NCBI GenBank assembly: GCA_002389705.1
Contig: DGQJ01000146.1
Span: 1-10,818, forward strand
DNA from: Bacteroidales bacterium UBA4417
GTDB taxonomy: Bacteria; Bacteroidota; Bacteroidia; Bacteroidales; UBA4417
Length of the DNA stretch: 10,818 nt
Reading direction: 5' to 3'
The notes under the pieces are model-generated. The model searched no databases. It was not told the origin of the DNA and saw only the letters and a list, made by a program, of their open reading frames with translations. A program made the translations under genes and the position numbers. Below are positions 1 to 5,541 of this stretch, piece by piece; the first letter of the stretch is position 1; each line of letters starts with the position of its first letter.

Positions 1-500
1 GAAATAGCGGTTGATTTTAATACATTTTTTTCGGTAAGCGAAGCCGAATAGTTTTCCATACAAGCCGAAACCAGTTTTTTCAGGTCCCAGGTTTTGATAT
101 CGTCGGGCACGAAATTGGCCGTTTCGCTGCGTCCGAGTATCTTCCAGCGGTTTTCCTGGTAATAATCCCAGTAAAGTTCGGCCAGTATCGAATGCAGGAT
201 TTGCTTTACCGGGGTTTGGGCCGACTGAATATCGAGACGGGTGCGTTCTATACTTTTTTCAAAATAATCTTCCCCGAAATCTGCCTCCAGTTTCATGCGA
301 TAAAGCGTTGCTTTCAAAAACTGATCAGCCTGGTTGTCAGTTTTTGCTTTGTTATAAACAGAAGTGACTATAACGAGCGCCGATTGCGACTGCCCAATGG
401 CAGCAAGCGAATCTACCTGTTTCCACTCACGGGAATATTGATTTTGCGACATCGCCGAAAGGCTGAATGCCATGATGATGATACTGAAAAAGGTCTTCAT
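1..500 (-). CDS. Alpha-2-macroglobulin family protein, N-terminal part (cut by the window edge)
   Basis: An open frame runs from an ATG at 498-500 on the minus strand to the window edge, 166 codons with no stop, so the C-terminus is missing. Residues 1-19 look like a Sec signal peptide (KTFF then a hydrophobic stretch ending SAMSQ) with no lipobox cysteine, so a secreted or periplasmic protein is expected. The mature start contains REWKQVDSLAAIGQSQSAL, then LYRMKLEADF, then ILHSILAELYWDYYQENRW and TWDLKKL. I recognise this helical pattern from the N-terminus of the very large alpha-2-macroglobulin/MG2-domain proteins of Bacteroidota, usually well over 1,500 residues. The diagnostic MG2 and thioester domains lie outside the window, so this assignment rests on resemblance. 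Proteins of this family are thought to act as envelope-associated protease traps or repair factors. The gene is divergent from the next one, and I found no good TAnnTTTG element upstream of it. Confidence 0.72.
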   Translation of the reverse strand, partial: MKTFFSIIIMAFSLSAMSQNQYSREWKQVDSLAAIGQSQSALVIVTSVYNKAKTDNQADQFLKATLYRMKLEADFGEDYFEKSIERTRLDIQSAQTPVKQILHSILAELYWDYYQENRWKILGRSETANFVPDDIKTWDLKKLVSACMENYSASLTEKNVLKSTAI

Positions 501-598
501 ACTGAATTGATTTGACACAATGAGATAAAATTATGTAAATTGGTAGTACCAGGATGCGTTCGGGTTAAAATTTCCATAATGCCTGAAAACTTCCGGTT

Positions 599-712
599 AT
601 GGCTGAATACTGCAAAAAGCGTACCCCGATTGGTTTGATGCCTGCCGATATCCAAAAACTGAACAATTCAGTACGCAGGAAGTTACATGTTTTGAAAAAA
701 CTTTACTTTTAG
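599..712 (+). CDS. Possible small ORF, 37 residues, basic, unknown function
   Basis: An ATG at 599 opens 37 codons ending at TAG 710-712, inside the 230-bp gap between two divergent genes and 18 bases before the glucosaminidase start. The predicted peptide begins MAEYCKKRTPIGLMPADIQK and ends RRKLHVLKKLYF. It is strongly basic, has no signal peptide or membrane segment, and contains one cysteine. Codons are ordinary for this window (GAA, CTG, ACC, CCG, GCC, ATC). I do not recognise a family. An inverted repeat (641-679) lies inside it, so the stretch may instead be untranslated regulatory sequence. Chance ORFs of this length are common, which keeps confidence low. Confidence 0.25.
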   Translation: MAEYCKKRTPIGLMPADIQKLNNSVRRKLHVLKKLYF

Positions 713-730
713 CCGGAAATTATCAGTTTG

Positions 731-1264
731 ATGCGGATTCTGTTTGTCACATTTCTTTTTTTAGCACCTTATTTTATGTTCGCGCAAAGCGCGGCACAGA
801 AGTATATTGATACTTACAGTCCGCTTGCGCTTGAAGTGATGGAAAAGTACCAGATTCCACCCAGCCTGGTTTTAGGTATAGCATTACACGAAAGCGCCTC
901 GGGTACCAGCAAATTATGCCGTACAAAGCACAATCATTTTGGGGTGAAAGGCAGGGTAAAATCGTCGAAATCGAAGTCGGGATATATAACAACATACCGA
1001 ACGTTTGAAACGGATGAGGCCGCCTACCTGCATATAGGCGAAATGATTTCGAAAAGAAAGTATTACCCCGGGTTAAAAGGCGACATGGATTATATGAAAT
1101 GGCTTAAAGCTATGAAGGCCAGTGGCTATGCAAGGTCGTCGTCGTGGATCAGCATCATTGATAAAGCCATAAAACGGTATGATTTAACAAGGCTCGACAA
1201 GCCTTCGGCGCCGCCGGTAATTCATGTTCCTTCGCCTAGGGATACATTGATCAGGGTGAAGTGA
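731..1264 (+). CDS. Secreted glucosaminidase-domain (GH73-like) peptidoglycan hydrolase
   Basis: This gene encodes a 177-residue protein from ATG 731; a TTG one codon earlier is possible but less likely. Residues 1-18 form a signal peptide (hydrophobic run ending MFAQ), so it should act in the periplasm or outside. The rest is one glucosaminidase-type domain (Pfam Glucosaminidase family). It contains YSPLALEVMEKYQIPPSLVL, then IALHESASGT with the likely catalytic Glu at residue 54, then HNHFGVKGR and a C-terminal WLKAMKASGYA helix. The family cleaves the N-acetylglucosaminyl bond of peptidoglycan glycan strands. The usual YATDPxY motif near the C-terminus reads YARSSSW here, so the aspartate is absent. 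At this length it is a minimal single-domain enzyme with no LysM or SH3 cell-wall-binding module. It is convergent with the next gene, with only 35 bp between stops. A TACTTTTA (704-711) resembles a -7 element with one mismatch. Confidence 0.85.
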   Translation: MRILFVTFLFLAPYFMFAQSAAQKYIDTYSPLALEVMEKYQIPPSLVLGIALHESASGTSKLCRTKHNHFGVKGRVKSSKSKSGYITTYRTFETDEAAYLHIGEMISKRKYYPGLKGDMDYMKWLKAMKASGYARSSSWISIIDKAIKRYDLTRLDKPSAPPVIHVPSPRDTLIRVK

Positions 1265-1299
1265 AAATCAGCATTTCTTTGAGAAATTAAATCTGGTGT

Positions 1300-2091
1300 T
1301 CAATCCGGTATTTTGGCTGTAATCGGGTTGGCAAGGCCTGAATATGAGATCAGCTCGACCCGGGCCCTTCCCACGGATTGTTCTGAGTCAATCAGCACGG
1401 GTAACCGGTTGGCATCGTCAGTTATCCAGATGGTGATAGGGTATGGATCGTCGAAAGCATATCCTGTGGCCACCATCGGCTGGAAAGCCACACAACGAAA
1501 TTTTCCCAGTTTGGTCTTCACCGTTTCGCGACCCTTATAAATGACCCGGGAGTGATAAACCGAATCGTCGAGAAAAAAGGGTATTTCGAAAGTTTCGCCC
1601 GGTTTCAGGTCCGAAATATCGAGGGTGCGGGCATAATAAAAAGCAGAAATTACATCCTGCACATTGGCGGGTACCTTCACTATTTTGGTGAGGCTCACGG
1701 CCAGCTTATCACGCTGGCGGAAGATCACCAAATCATCCTTTTTGTAGGTATTTTCGCGGGTTCGCCTGATAAACTGGCGGGCAATAAGTGCATCCTGGTC
1801 GAAATAACTCTCGAAACGGTCGTTTACTTTATAAATCATTTCGATCAGACCGGTGGTTTTGCCTATACCCACTACATGGTAGGTATTGCGGTTTTCGATC
1901 AGCTTCACATCTTCTGTTATTTCAAGCGTAGCTTTTCCACCGGTAATGCTCCCGGTGAGCGCCGAATTAAATGCAACCCTGAATGTGAGTTTCTCGCCCC
2001 GTACAAAAGCCTTGTTGGGTATGCTCCGGTACGACTGGGGATATGCTGCAATGCAACAGAACAATATTAGTATGACCAGGATACGGTTCAT
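1300..2091 (-). CDS. Secreted DUF3108-domain protein
   Basis: This minus-strand gene encodes 263 residues. Residues 1-19 are a signal peptide (NRILVILILFCCIAAYPQ) without a usable lipobox at the cleavage point, so a periplasmic or exported protein is expected. The remainder matches the DUF3108 family as I know it. It has AFVRGEKLTFRVAF near the mature N-terminus, a central VQDVISAFYYARTLDISDLK, then YKGRETVKTKLGKFRCVAFQ, and IWITDDANRLPVLIDSEQSV near the C-terminus. The fold is predicted to be mostly beta strand. The biochemical function of the family is not established, and its presence in envelope proteins suggests a structural or carrier role. Length is normal for the family. A near-consensus -7 element lies 37 bases upstream. 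Its 3' end faces the glucosaminidase gene. Confidence 0.8.
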   Translation of the reverse strand: MNRILVILILFCCIAAYPQSYRSIPNKAFVRGEKLTFRVAFNSALTGSITGGKATLEITEDVKLIENRNTYHVVGIGKTTGLIEMIYKVNDRFESYFDQDALIARQFIRRTRENTYKKDDLVIFRQRDKLAVSLTKIVKVPANVQDVISAFYYARTLDISDLKPGETFEIPFFLDDSVYHSRVIYKGRETVKTKLGKFRCVAFQPMVATGYAFDDPYPITIWITDDANRLPVLIDSEQSVGRARVELISYSGLANPITAKIPD

Positions 2092-2127
2092 CGAAATGTT
2101 TTAATATATATTCTTCAAAAAACGCAC

Positions 2128-2135
2128 CAAAGTAA
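2128..2135 (-). promoter_or_regulatory. Candidate -7 promoter element for the DUF3108 gene
   Basis: On the minus strand this reads TTACTTTG, seven of eight positions of the Bacteroidota -7 consensus TAnnTTTG. It lies 36 bases before the ATG, giving a plausible leader of about 30 bases. No TTTG-like -33 element is visible at the expected distance. Confidence 0.35.
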
Positions 2136-2175
2136 CTATTAGTGTCCGGATTTAATAAAACGGATCAAAACACCT

Positions 2176-2197
2176 GCCGGTAAAACGGCCTTTTTTT
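2176..2197 (+). terminator. Terminator-like hairpin with T7 run, orientation unexplained
   Basis: GCCG (2176-2179) and CGGC (2186-2189) can pair around a 6-base loop, followed by C and seven T on the plus strand. The stem is short. Plus-strand orientation does not fit either neighbour, since the ferredoxin (ending 2244) and DUF3108 genes are both on the minus strand. It could block antisense read-through into the ferredoxin gene, or be chance. The 152-bp gap holds nothing else I can name beyond the promoter at 2128. Confidence 0.25.
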
Positions 2198-2243
2198 ATA
2201 ACTGGCAAGCGCCGGATATGTTTGAGAAAAGAGCGGTGACAAG

Positions 2244-2462
2244 CTATTTAGTTGGACTAATTACTTTTAAAGCTTTCGATGGGCAGTATTCCGCCTGATT
2301 CTGAATGGCCTCAAACTGGTTTTCGGAAACGTTTATACTATAGATACCAGGCTTTTCGATGATATAAGGGATGTTTTTAACACATTTTCCTGCATGCCAG
2401 CAGGCTTCTGGATTCCACTCTATGGTTTCGTTACCATGAGTAAAATATCTGATATTCTTCAC
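2244..2462 (-). CDS. Divergent 4Fe-4S mono-cluster (Fer4_19/YjdI-like) ferredoxin
   Basis: This 72-residue cytoplasmic protein matches the small Fe-S family typified by E. coli YjdI (Pfam Fer4_19). The motifs are in order: IEWNPEACWHAGKCVKNIP (residues 14-32) with Cys21, His23 and Cys27, then a middle segment ending INVSENQFEAIQNQ, then YCPSKAL with Cys60. Only three cysteines are present, which is usual for the family. Cys-x5-Cys with an intervening His, plus Cys-Pro near the end, replaces the CxxCxxCxxxCP of ordinary ferredoxins. It may carry a single 4Fe-4S cluster with a non-cysteine fourth ligand, but the cluster and its redox partner are not shown by the sequence. The gene stands alone with its own exact -7 element and 284 bp between its start and the tadA stop. 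There is no adjacent redox enzyme to suggest a pathway. Confidence 0.85.
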   Translation of the reverse strand: MKNIRYFTHGNETIEWNPEACWHAGKCVKNIPYIIEKPGIYSINVSENQFEAIQNQAEYCPSKALKVISPTK

Positions 2463-2487
2463 TTTAATTTTATTATGAACCGTGGCG

Positions 2488-2495
2488 CAAAATTA
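2488..2495 (-). promoter_or_regulatory. -7 promoter element for the mini-ferredoxin gene
   Basis: The minus strand reads TAATTTTG, an exact match to TAnnTTTG, 25 bases before the ATG. The implied leader is about 20 bases. No clear -33 TTTG is seen, which is common for such sites. Confidence 0.55.
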
Positions 2496-2746
2496 CAATT
2501 TCGGTTAAGTTTATCAGCTAAAAACTGAAAGATATTTTTTGGCCTGCAAATAACCGTTTCGGCACAATAAGGCAGTGGCCAGTAAAATACCCTTTTCACT
2601 GATCATTAATGTTTTCGATAGTGATTTGCGGTGTTTTAATCTTAAATCAAATGATGCAGCCAATTCATTTTTCGCGTTGTCCATCGTTTTTGCCCAGGCT
2701 CCGGTTCCCGATCGGGAGGCTGGAATGAAAGGTGCCAATTTTTCCT
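2496..2746 (-). other. Gap between the mini-ferredoxin promoter and tadA stop, no confident gene
   Basis: This stretch lies downstream of tadA and upstream of the ferredoxin promoter. A minus-strand open frame crosses it (2514-2789, overlapping the 3' end of tadA), but its predicted peptide resembles nothing I know and has no clear initiation signal. A perfect 12-base palindrome, TCCCGATCGGGA, sits at 2706-2717. No convincing tadA terminator is visible, so tadA transcripts may read into the ferredoxin gene. Confidence 0.4.
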
Positions 2747-3193
2747 TTAACGTTTCTTCCTGAAAAAATCCTTCATCAGGGTTGCGCATTCATTGGCAAG
2801 CACTCCTTTGGTAACCCGGGTACGCGGGTGCAGCACCGATGAGCTGAGCAACGAATAACCACGTTTAATGTCATCGGCCCCGTAAACAATCCGGCTTATC
2901 TGTGTCCAGAATGAAGCCCCGGCACACATCACGCACGGCTCAATGGTTACATACAGGGTACAGCCTTCCAGGTATTTTCCACCCATAAACCCCGAAGCAG
3001 CGGTAAATGCCTGCATTTCGGCATGGGCTGTAACATCATTCAGTTGCTCAGTAAGGTTATGAGCCCGGGCAATGATTCGGTTTTCGCACACCACTACGGC
3101 ACCAATCGGAACCTCATCCTTGCCAAGTGCCAGGCGGGCTTCCTTTAAAGCTTCCCGCATAAACGATTCGTCCGAAAAAACTGTAAATTCCAT
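2747..3193 (-). CDS. tadA: tRNA-specific adenosine deaminase TadA
   Basis: This 148-residue cytoplasmic enzyme deaminates adenosine-34 to inosine in the tRNA-Arg(ACG) anticodon, allowing wobble reading of CGN codons. It has the full zinc-deaminase signature. HAE at residues 57-59 supplies His57 as zinc ligand and Glu59 as proton shuttle. PCVMC at 86-90 supplies the other ligands, Cys87 and Cys90. The N-terminal EVPIGAVVV (residues 27-35), RAHNLTEQL (43-51) and the VYGADDIKRGY segment (103-113) are typical of TadA rather than of cytidine or guanine deaminases. Length is normal for the family. The start at 3193 is supported by an exact -7 element 20 bases upstream. It is divergent from the ATP synthase operon. 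Guanine deaminase is the main alternative for this fold, but the TadA-specific motifs make it unlikely. Confidence 0.95.
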   Translation of the reverse strand: MEFTVFSDESFMREALKEARLALGKDEVPIGAVVVCENRIIARAHNLTEQLNDVTAHAEMQAFTAASGFMGGKYLEGCTLYVTIEPCVMCAGASFWTQISRIVYGADDIKRGYSLLSSSVLHPRTRVTKGVLANECATLMKDFFRKKR

Positions 3194-3212
3194 AGTTGGA
3201 TTTTAAACACAA

Positions 3213-3220
3213 CAAAAGTA
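3213..3220 (-). promoter_or_regulatory. -7 promoter element for tadA
   Basis: The minus strand reads TACTTTTG, an exact TAnnTTTG match, 19 bases between it and the tadA ATG. The same octamer occurs on the other strand ahead of atpB (3372-3379), so the divergent gap carries back-to-back promoters. No -33 TTTG is evident. Confidence 0.6.
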
Positions 3221-3265
3221 CCTGTTTTAGGTTAATTATACCGATGATTTATTGTATCAGCTTGC

Positions 3266-3316
3266 TTTCACAAACGGCTGGTTGATAACAACCGGATACC
3301 AGTAATCATTGTGAAA
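3266..3316. repeat. Nested inverted repeat in the tadA/atpB divergent region
   Basis: Outer arms TTTCACAA (3266-3273) and TTGTGAAA (3309-3316) are perfect 8-base reverse complements. Inside them CTGGTTG (3278-3284) and CAACCGG (3289-3295) pair over seven positions, one of them G-T, around ATAA. No T-run follows, so it does not look like an intrinsic terminator. It lies between the two divergent -7 elements, where an operator or a cruciform would be well placed. No known regulator is identified. Confidence 0.4.
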
Positions 3317-3371
3317 ACAGGTCATCTTTAGCTCATACAAATAGACGCTTCACTAATATGTTTAATTATAT

Positions 3372-3379
3372 TACTTTTG
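3372..3379 (+). promoter_or_regulatory. -7 promoter element for the atp operon (upstream copy)
   Basis: TACTTTTG is an exact TAnnTTTG match. It ends two bases before the first in-frame ATG (3381). A transcript starting a few bases downstream of this element would not contain that ATG, which argues for a later AtpB start. No -33 TTTG is seen at normal spacing. Confidence 0.5.
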
Positions 3380-3403
3380 CATGAATAAAATGAAATTAGT
3401 TCG

Positions 3404-3411
3404 TATTTTTG
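3404..3411 (+). promoter_or_regulatory. Possible second -7 element for the atp operon
   Basis: TATTTTTG is another exact TAnnTTTG match, 65 bases before the preferred AtpB start at 3477. A TTTG at 3376-3379 lies 24 bases upstream, slightly beyond the usual -33/-7 spacing. The region is AT-rich, so chance is a real possibility. Confidence 0.3.
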
Positions 3412-3476
3412 GGATGAATACGCAGCTTTTATCAAAGATTAATACTAATATTGCACTTCAATACGAAAGCAGGCTT

Positions 3477-4625
3477 ATGATCAGTAAGTTATCACATACA
3501 ATCAGGTTACAGTTCATTATACTTGCCTTGTTTATTTCAGGGTTCACTTTTGCAAATGTTACTGCTGCCGAAACCGGAGCACCTCAGCAGGAAGCTGGGC
3601 ATGCAGAGAAAAAGAGTTTCGATGCCGGCGAAATGATCATCGATCATATTACTGATGCGCACGAATGGCATATTCTCACCTATAACCATTTTCACCTCTC
3701 AATTCCCTTACCGGTAATCCTGATCGATAACGGTAAACTGGTTACTTTTTGCTCCAGCCATTTTCATCATGGCACCGAGGCATACAACGGCTACAAATTA
3801 ATGACCGAAGGCGAAAACAAAGGCAAAATTGTTAAAGTGCTGGAAGATGGGGAAACCATCGACACCTCGGCCAAAATACCGCTTGATTTTTCAATTACCA
3901 AAAACGTGGTCTCGCTTTTTATCAGCATCATCCTGTTGTGTGTGGTTTTTATTTCGATCGGTAACCGTTACAAAAAAAATCCTGATACTGCGCCCAAAGG
4001 ACTTCAGTCGTTGCTCGAACCTATTATCCTGTTTGTGCGCGACGACATTGCCATACCCGGTTTAGGCAAAAACAAGTATGAGCGTTTTATGCCCTTCCTG
4101 CTTACCGTGTTTTTCTTTATCTTTTTCAATAACCTGCTTGGGCTTATACCCATTTTCCCCGGTGGCGCCAACCTTACCGGCAACATTGCCGTTACCATGG
4201 TGCTGGCACTTTTCACCTTTGTGATTACCACATTTATTGGAAATAAAGATTACTGGAAACATATTTTTAATGCCCCCGGGGTGCCCTGGTGGCTTAAGTT
4301 CCCGATACCGCTCATGCCGGTGGTTGAATTTGTTGGAGTAATAACAAAGCCGTTTGTATTAATGGTCCGTTTGTTTGCCAACATGACTGCAGGCCACATC
4401 ATCCTGCTCGGGTTTATGAGCCTGATATTTATTTTCGGAAGTATGAATGTAGCCATTGGGTATGGCGTTTCGGTATTTTCGATTGCTTTCGGCGTATTTA
4501 TGACACTGCTCGAACTGCTGGTAGCATTTATCCAGGCTTATGTATTTGCCCTGCTTTCAGCCATTTATTTTGGTATGGCTACCGAGGAACACGGCCACGC
4601 CGAAGAACATTCTGTTGAACACTAA
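3477..4625 (+). CDS. atpB: ATP synthase Fo subunit a
   Basis: Subunit a forms the two proton half-channels of the membrane Fo motor beside the c ring. I place the start at ATG 3477 (382 residues) because a classic signal peptide follows it: SKLSHTIR, a hydrophobic run, then ANVTAAE. The frame extends upstream to ATG 3381 (414 residues), but -7 elements lie there. After the signal comes a His-rich extracytoplasmic domain of roughly 115 residues, with HEWH (62-65), HFH (71-73) and HFHH (95-98). About five membrane segments follow, at about 142-162, 205-226, 233-254, 291-320 and 328-366. Essential Arg298 lies in MVRLFANMTAGH, and Gln353 in FIQAY is also conserved. His307 and Glu346 occupy the positions of E. 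coli Glu219 and His245, a swapped pair. The C-terminus is His/Glu-rich. This is the first gene of the operon, 31 bp before atpE. Confidence 0.95.
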   Translation: MISKLSHTIRLQFIILALFISGFTFANVTAAETGAPQQEAGHAEKKSFDAGEMIIDHITDAHEWHILTYNHFHLSIPLPVILIDNGKLVTFCSSHFHHGTEAYNGYKLMTEGENKGKIVKVLEDGETIDTSAKIPLDFSITKNVVSLFISIILLCVVFISIGNRYKKNPDTAPKGLQSLLEPIILFVRDDIAIPGLGKNKYERFMPFLLTVFFFIFFNNLLGLIPIFPGGANLTGNIAVTMVLALFTFVITTFIGNKDYWKHIFNAPGVPWWLKFPIPLMPVVEFVGVITKPFVLMVRLFANMTAGHIILLGFMSLIFIFGSMNVAIGYGVSVFSIAFGVFMTLLELLVAFIQAYVFALLSAIYFGMATEEHGHAEEHSVEH

Positions 4626-4656
4626 TTCTTTTATTAATCACCATAATTCAATTCTT

Positions 4657-4920
4657 ATGTCACTCTTAAGCGTTTTATTACAAGCAGCAGCTAATTTTGC
4701 TCCCATAGCTTATATGGGTGCCGGAATTGGTGCTGGTATTGCAGCTATCGGTGCAGGTATCGGTATTGGAAAAATCGGTGCTTCGGCGCTCGAATCCATT
4801 GCCCGTCAGCCCGAAAGCGTAGGCGATATCCGTTCGAACATGATTGTGGCTGCCGCTCTTATCGAAGGCGTTGCGTTCTTCGCTATCGTGGTTTGTCTGC
4901 TGATCATTTTCATGAAGTAA
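4657..4920 (+). CDS. atpE: ATP synthase Fo subunit c (proton-carrying ring)
   Basis: Subunit c is an 87-residue hairpin of two membrane helices that oligomerises into the rotating ring. Helix 1 carries alternating glycines (GAGIGAGIAAIGAGIGIG, residues 21-38). The cytoplasmic loop has ARQPE (49-53). Helix 2 has AALIEGVAFFAIVV with the ion-carrying Glu70. The helix-1 position that holds Gln in Na+-binding c subunits is Ile37, and Gly71 follows the Glu in place of Ser or Thr, so the ring should be proton-specific. I chose ATG 4657 because it gives a normal family length; the frame continues upstream only through the end of atpB. No Shine-Dalgarno is visible. A terminator-shaped hairpin begins six bases after the stop and separates it from atpF, which may help this subunit, needed in many copies, to be made in excess. 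Confidence 0.97.
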   Translation: MSLLSVLLQAAANFAPIAYMGAGIGAGIAAIGAGIGIGKIGASALESIARQPESVGDIRSNMIVAAALIEGVAFFAIVVCLLIIFMK

Positions 4921-4926
4921 ACATGC

Positions 4927-4976
4927 CCGGATGCTGTATCCCTGCGACTGGCAGGGATTCAGTAACCGGATTTTTT
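4927..4976 (+). terminator. Strong terminator-shaped hairpin between atpE and atpF
   Basis: The core is an 8-bp perfect stem, ATCCCTGC (4938-4945) with GCAGGGAT (4951-4958), around the loop GACTG. It extends past a T/T mismatch with CTG/CAG, then G-T and T-A pairs, an A/A mismatch, and CCGG (4927-4930) with CCGG (4966-4969). An A and six T follow (4971-4976). This is the shape of a Rho-independent terminator, yet it lies inside an operon. It may be a partial terminator, or a stem that protects the 3' end of a processed atpB-atpE mRNA. No exact -7 element is seen between it and atpF. Confidence 0.65.
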
Positions 4977-5023
4977 AAACCTGAGTACAAGTAAACAAAT
5001 TATAAACTTTTATACCCAGAATT

Positions 5024-5518
5024 ATGCAATTAGTAACTCCTGGTATAGGCCTGTTATTCTGGATGCTGGTATCGTTCAGCCTGGTACTTTTCGTACTGGG
5101 CAAATATGCCTGGAAACCCATCATGAAAGGTATACACCAACGCGAAGATACCATTGAAAAAGCGTTGGAAGCAGCTAACGAGGCGAAGAAGGAAATGCTG
5201 AAACTGAAGGCAGGTAACGAGCAACTGCTGCGCGATGCCAAGGACGAACGCGATGCCCTCATGCGCGATGCCCGTAAGCTGAAGGAAGCCATCCTCGACG
5301 ATGCCCGGCAAAAAGCCAACGAAGAAGCAGAGCGCATCATCGAAAATGCCCGCGAAAACATACAATTCGAGAAAATGGCAGCCATCAACGAACTGAAAAA
5401 CCAGATCGCTTCCATCTCCATCGAAATCGCTGAAAAACTGATCGGGAAAGAACTCGAAAACAAGGAACAGCAACAGCAACTTACCGAAAAGCTTCTGAAC
5501 GAAGTTAAAATCAATTAG
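5024..5518 (+). CDS. atpF: ATP synthase Fo subunit b (peripheral stalk)
   Basis: This 164-residue subunit anchors the stator. One N-terminal membrane helix spans about residues 8-28 (GLLFWMLVSFSLVLFVLGKY). A long charged coiled coil of about 120 residues follows, rich in Glu, Lys, Ala and Arg (KPIMKGIHQREDTIEKALEA, then QKANEEAERII). It ends near residue 150 with the conserved IASISIEIAEKLIGKEL segment that meets the delta subunit. The C-terminal tail has a run of five glutamines (EQQQQQL in the reading KEQQQQQL). The N-terminal LVTPGIGLLFW is typical of Bacteroidota b subunits, and length is normal. It starts 103 bp after atpE, the widest gap in the operon and the one holding the hairpin, and is 23 bp before atpH. 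A single b gene implies a b2 homodimer. Confidence 0.96.
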   Translation: MQLVTPGIGLLFWMLVSFSLVLFVLGKYAWKPIMKGIHQREDTIEKALEAANEAKKEMLKLKAGNEQLLRDAKDERDALMRDARKLKEAILDDARQKANEEAERIIENARENIQFEKMAAINELKNQIASISIEIAEKLIGKELENKEQQQQLTEKLLNEVKIN

Positions 5519-5541
5519 GCAGAATCAATACCATCCCTCAA

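Noticed and set aside
1273..1287. Small AT-rich hairpin (ATTTCT-TTG-AGAAAT) between convergent genes
   Set aside because: The stem is short and weak with no T-run on either side, so it is not a credible bidirectional terminator.
2514..2789. Minus-strand open frame of 91 codons between tadA and the mini-ferredoxin gene
   Set aside because: It overlaps the 3' end of tadA by 43 bases, has no recognisable domain or initiation signal, and contains the palindrome at 2706-2717. I could not separate it from chance.
3381..3476. N-terminal extension of AtpB from the first ATG
   Set aside because: Two -7 promoter matches fall on or in it, and a clear signal peptide begins at 3477. It is kept as an alternative start only.
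4540..4656. Upstream extension of the atpE frame
   Set aside because: This part lies inside the end of atpB in another frame, and subunit c of normal length starts at 4657.
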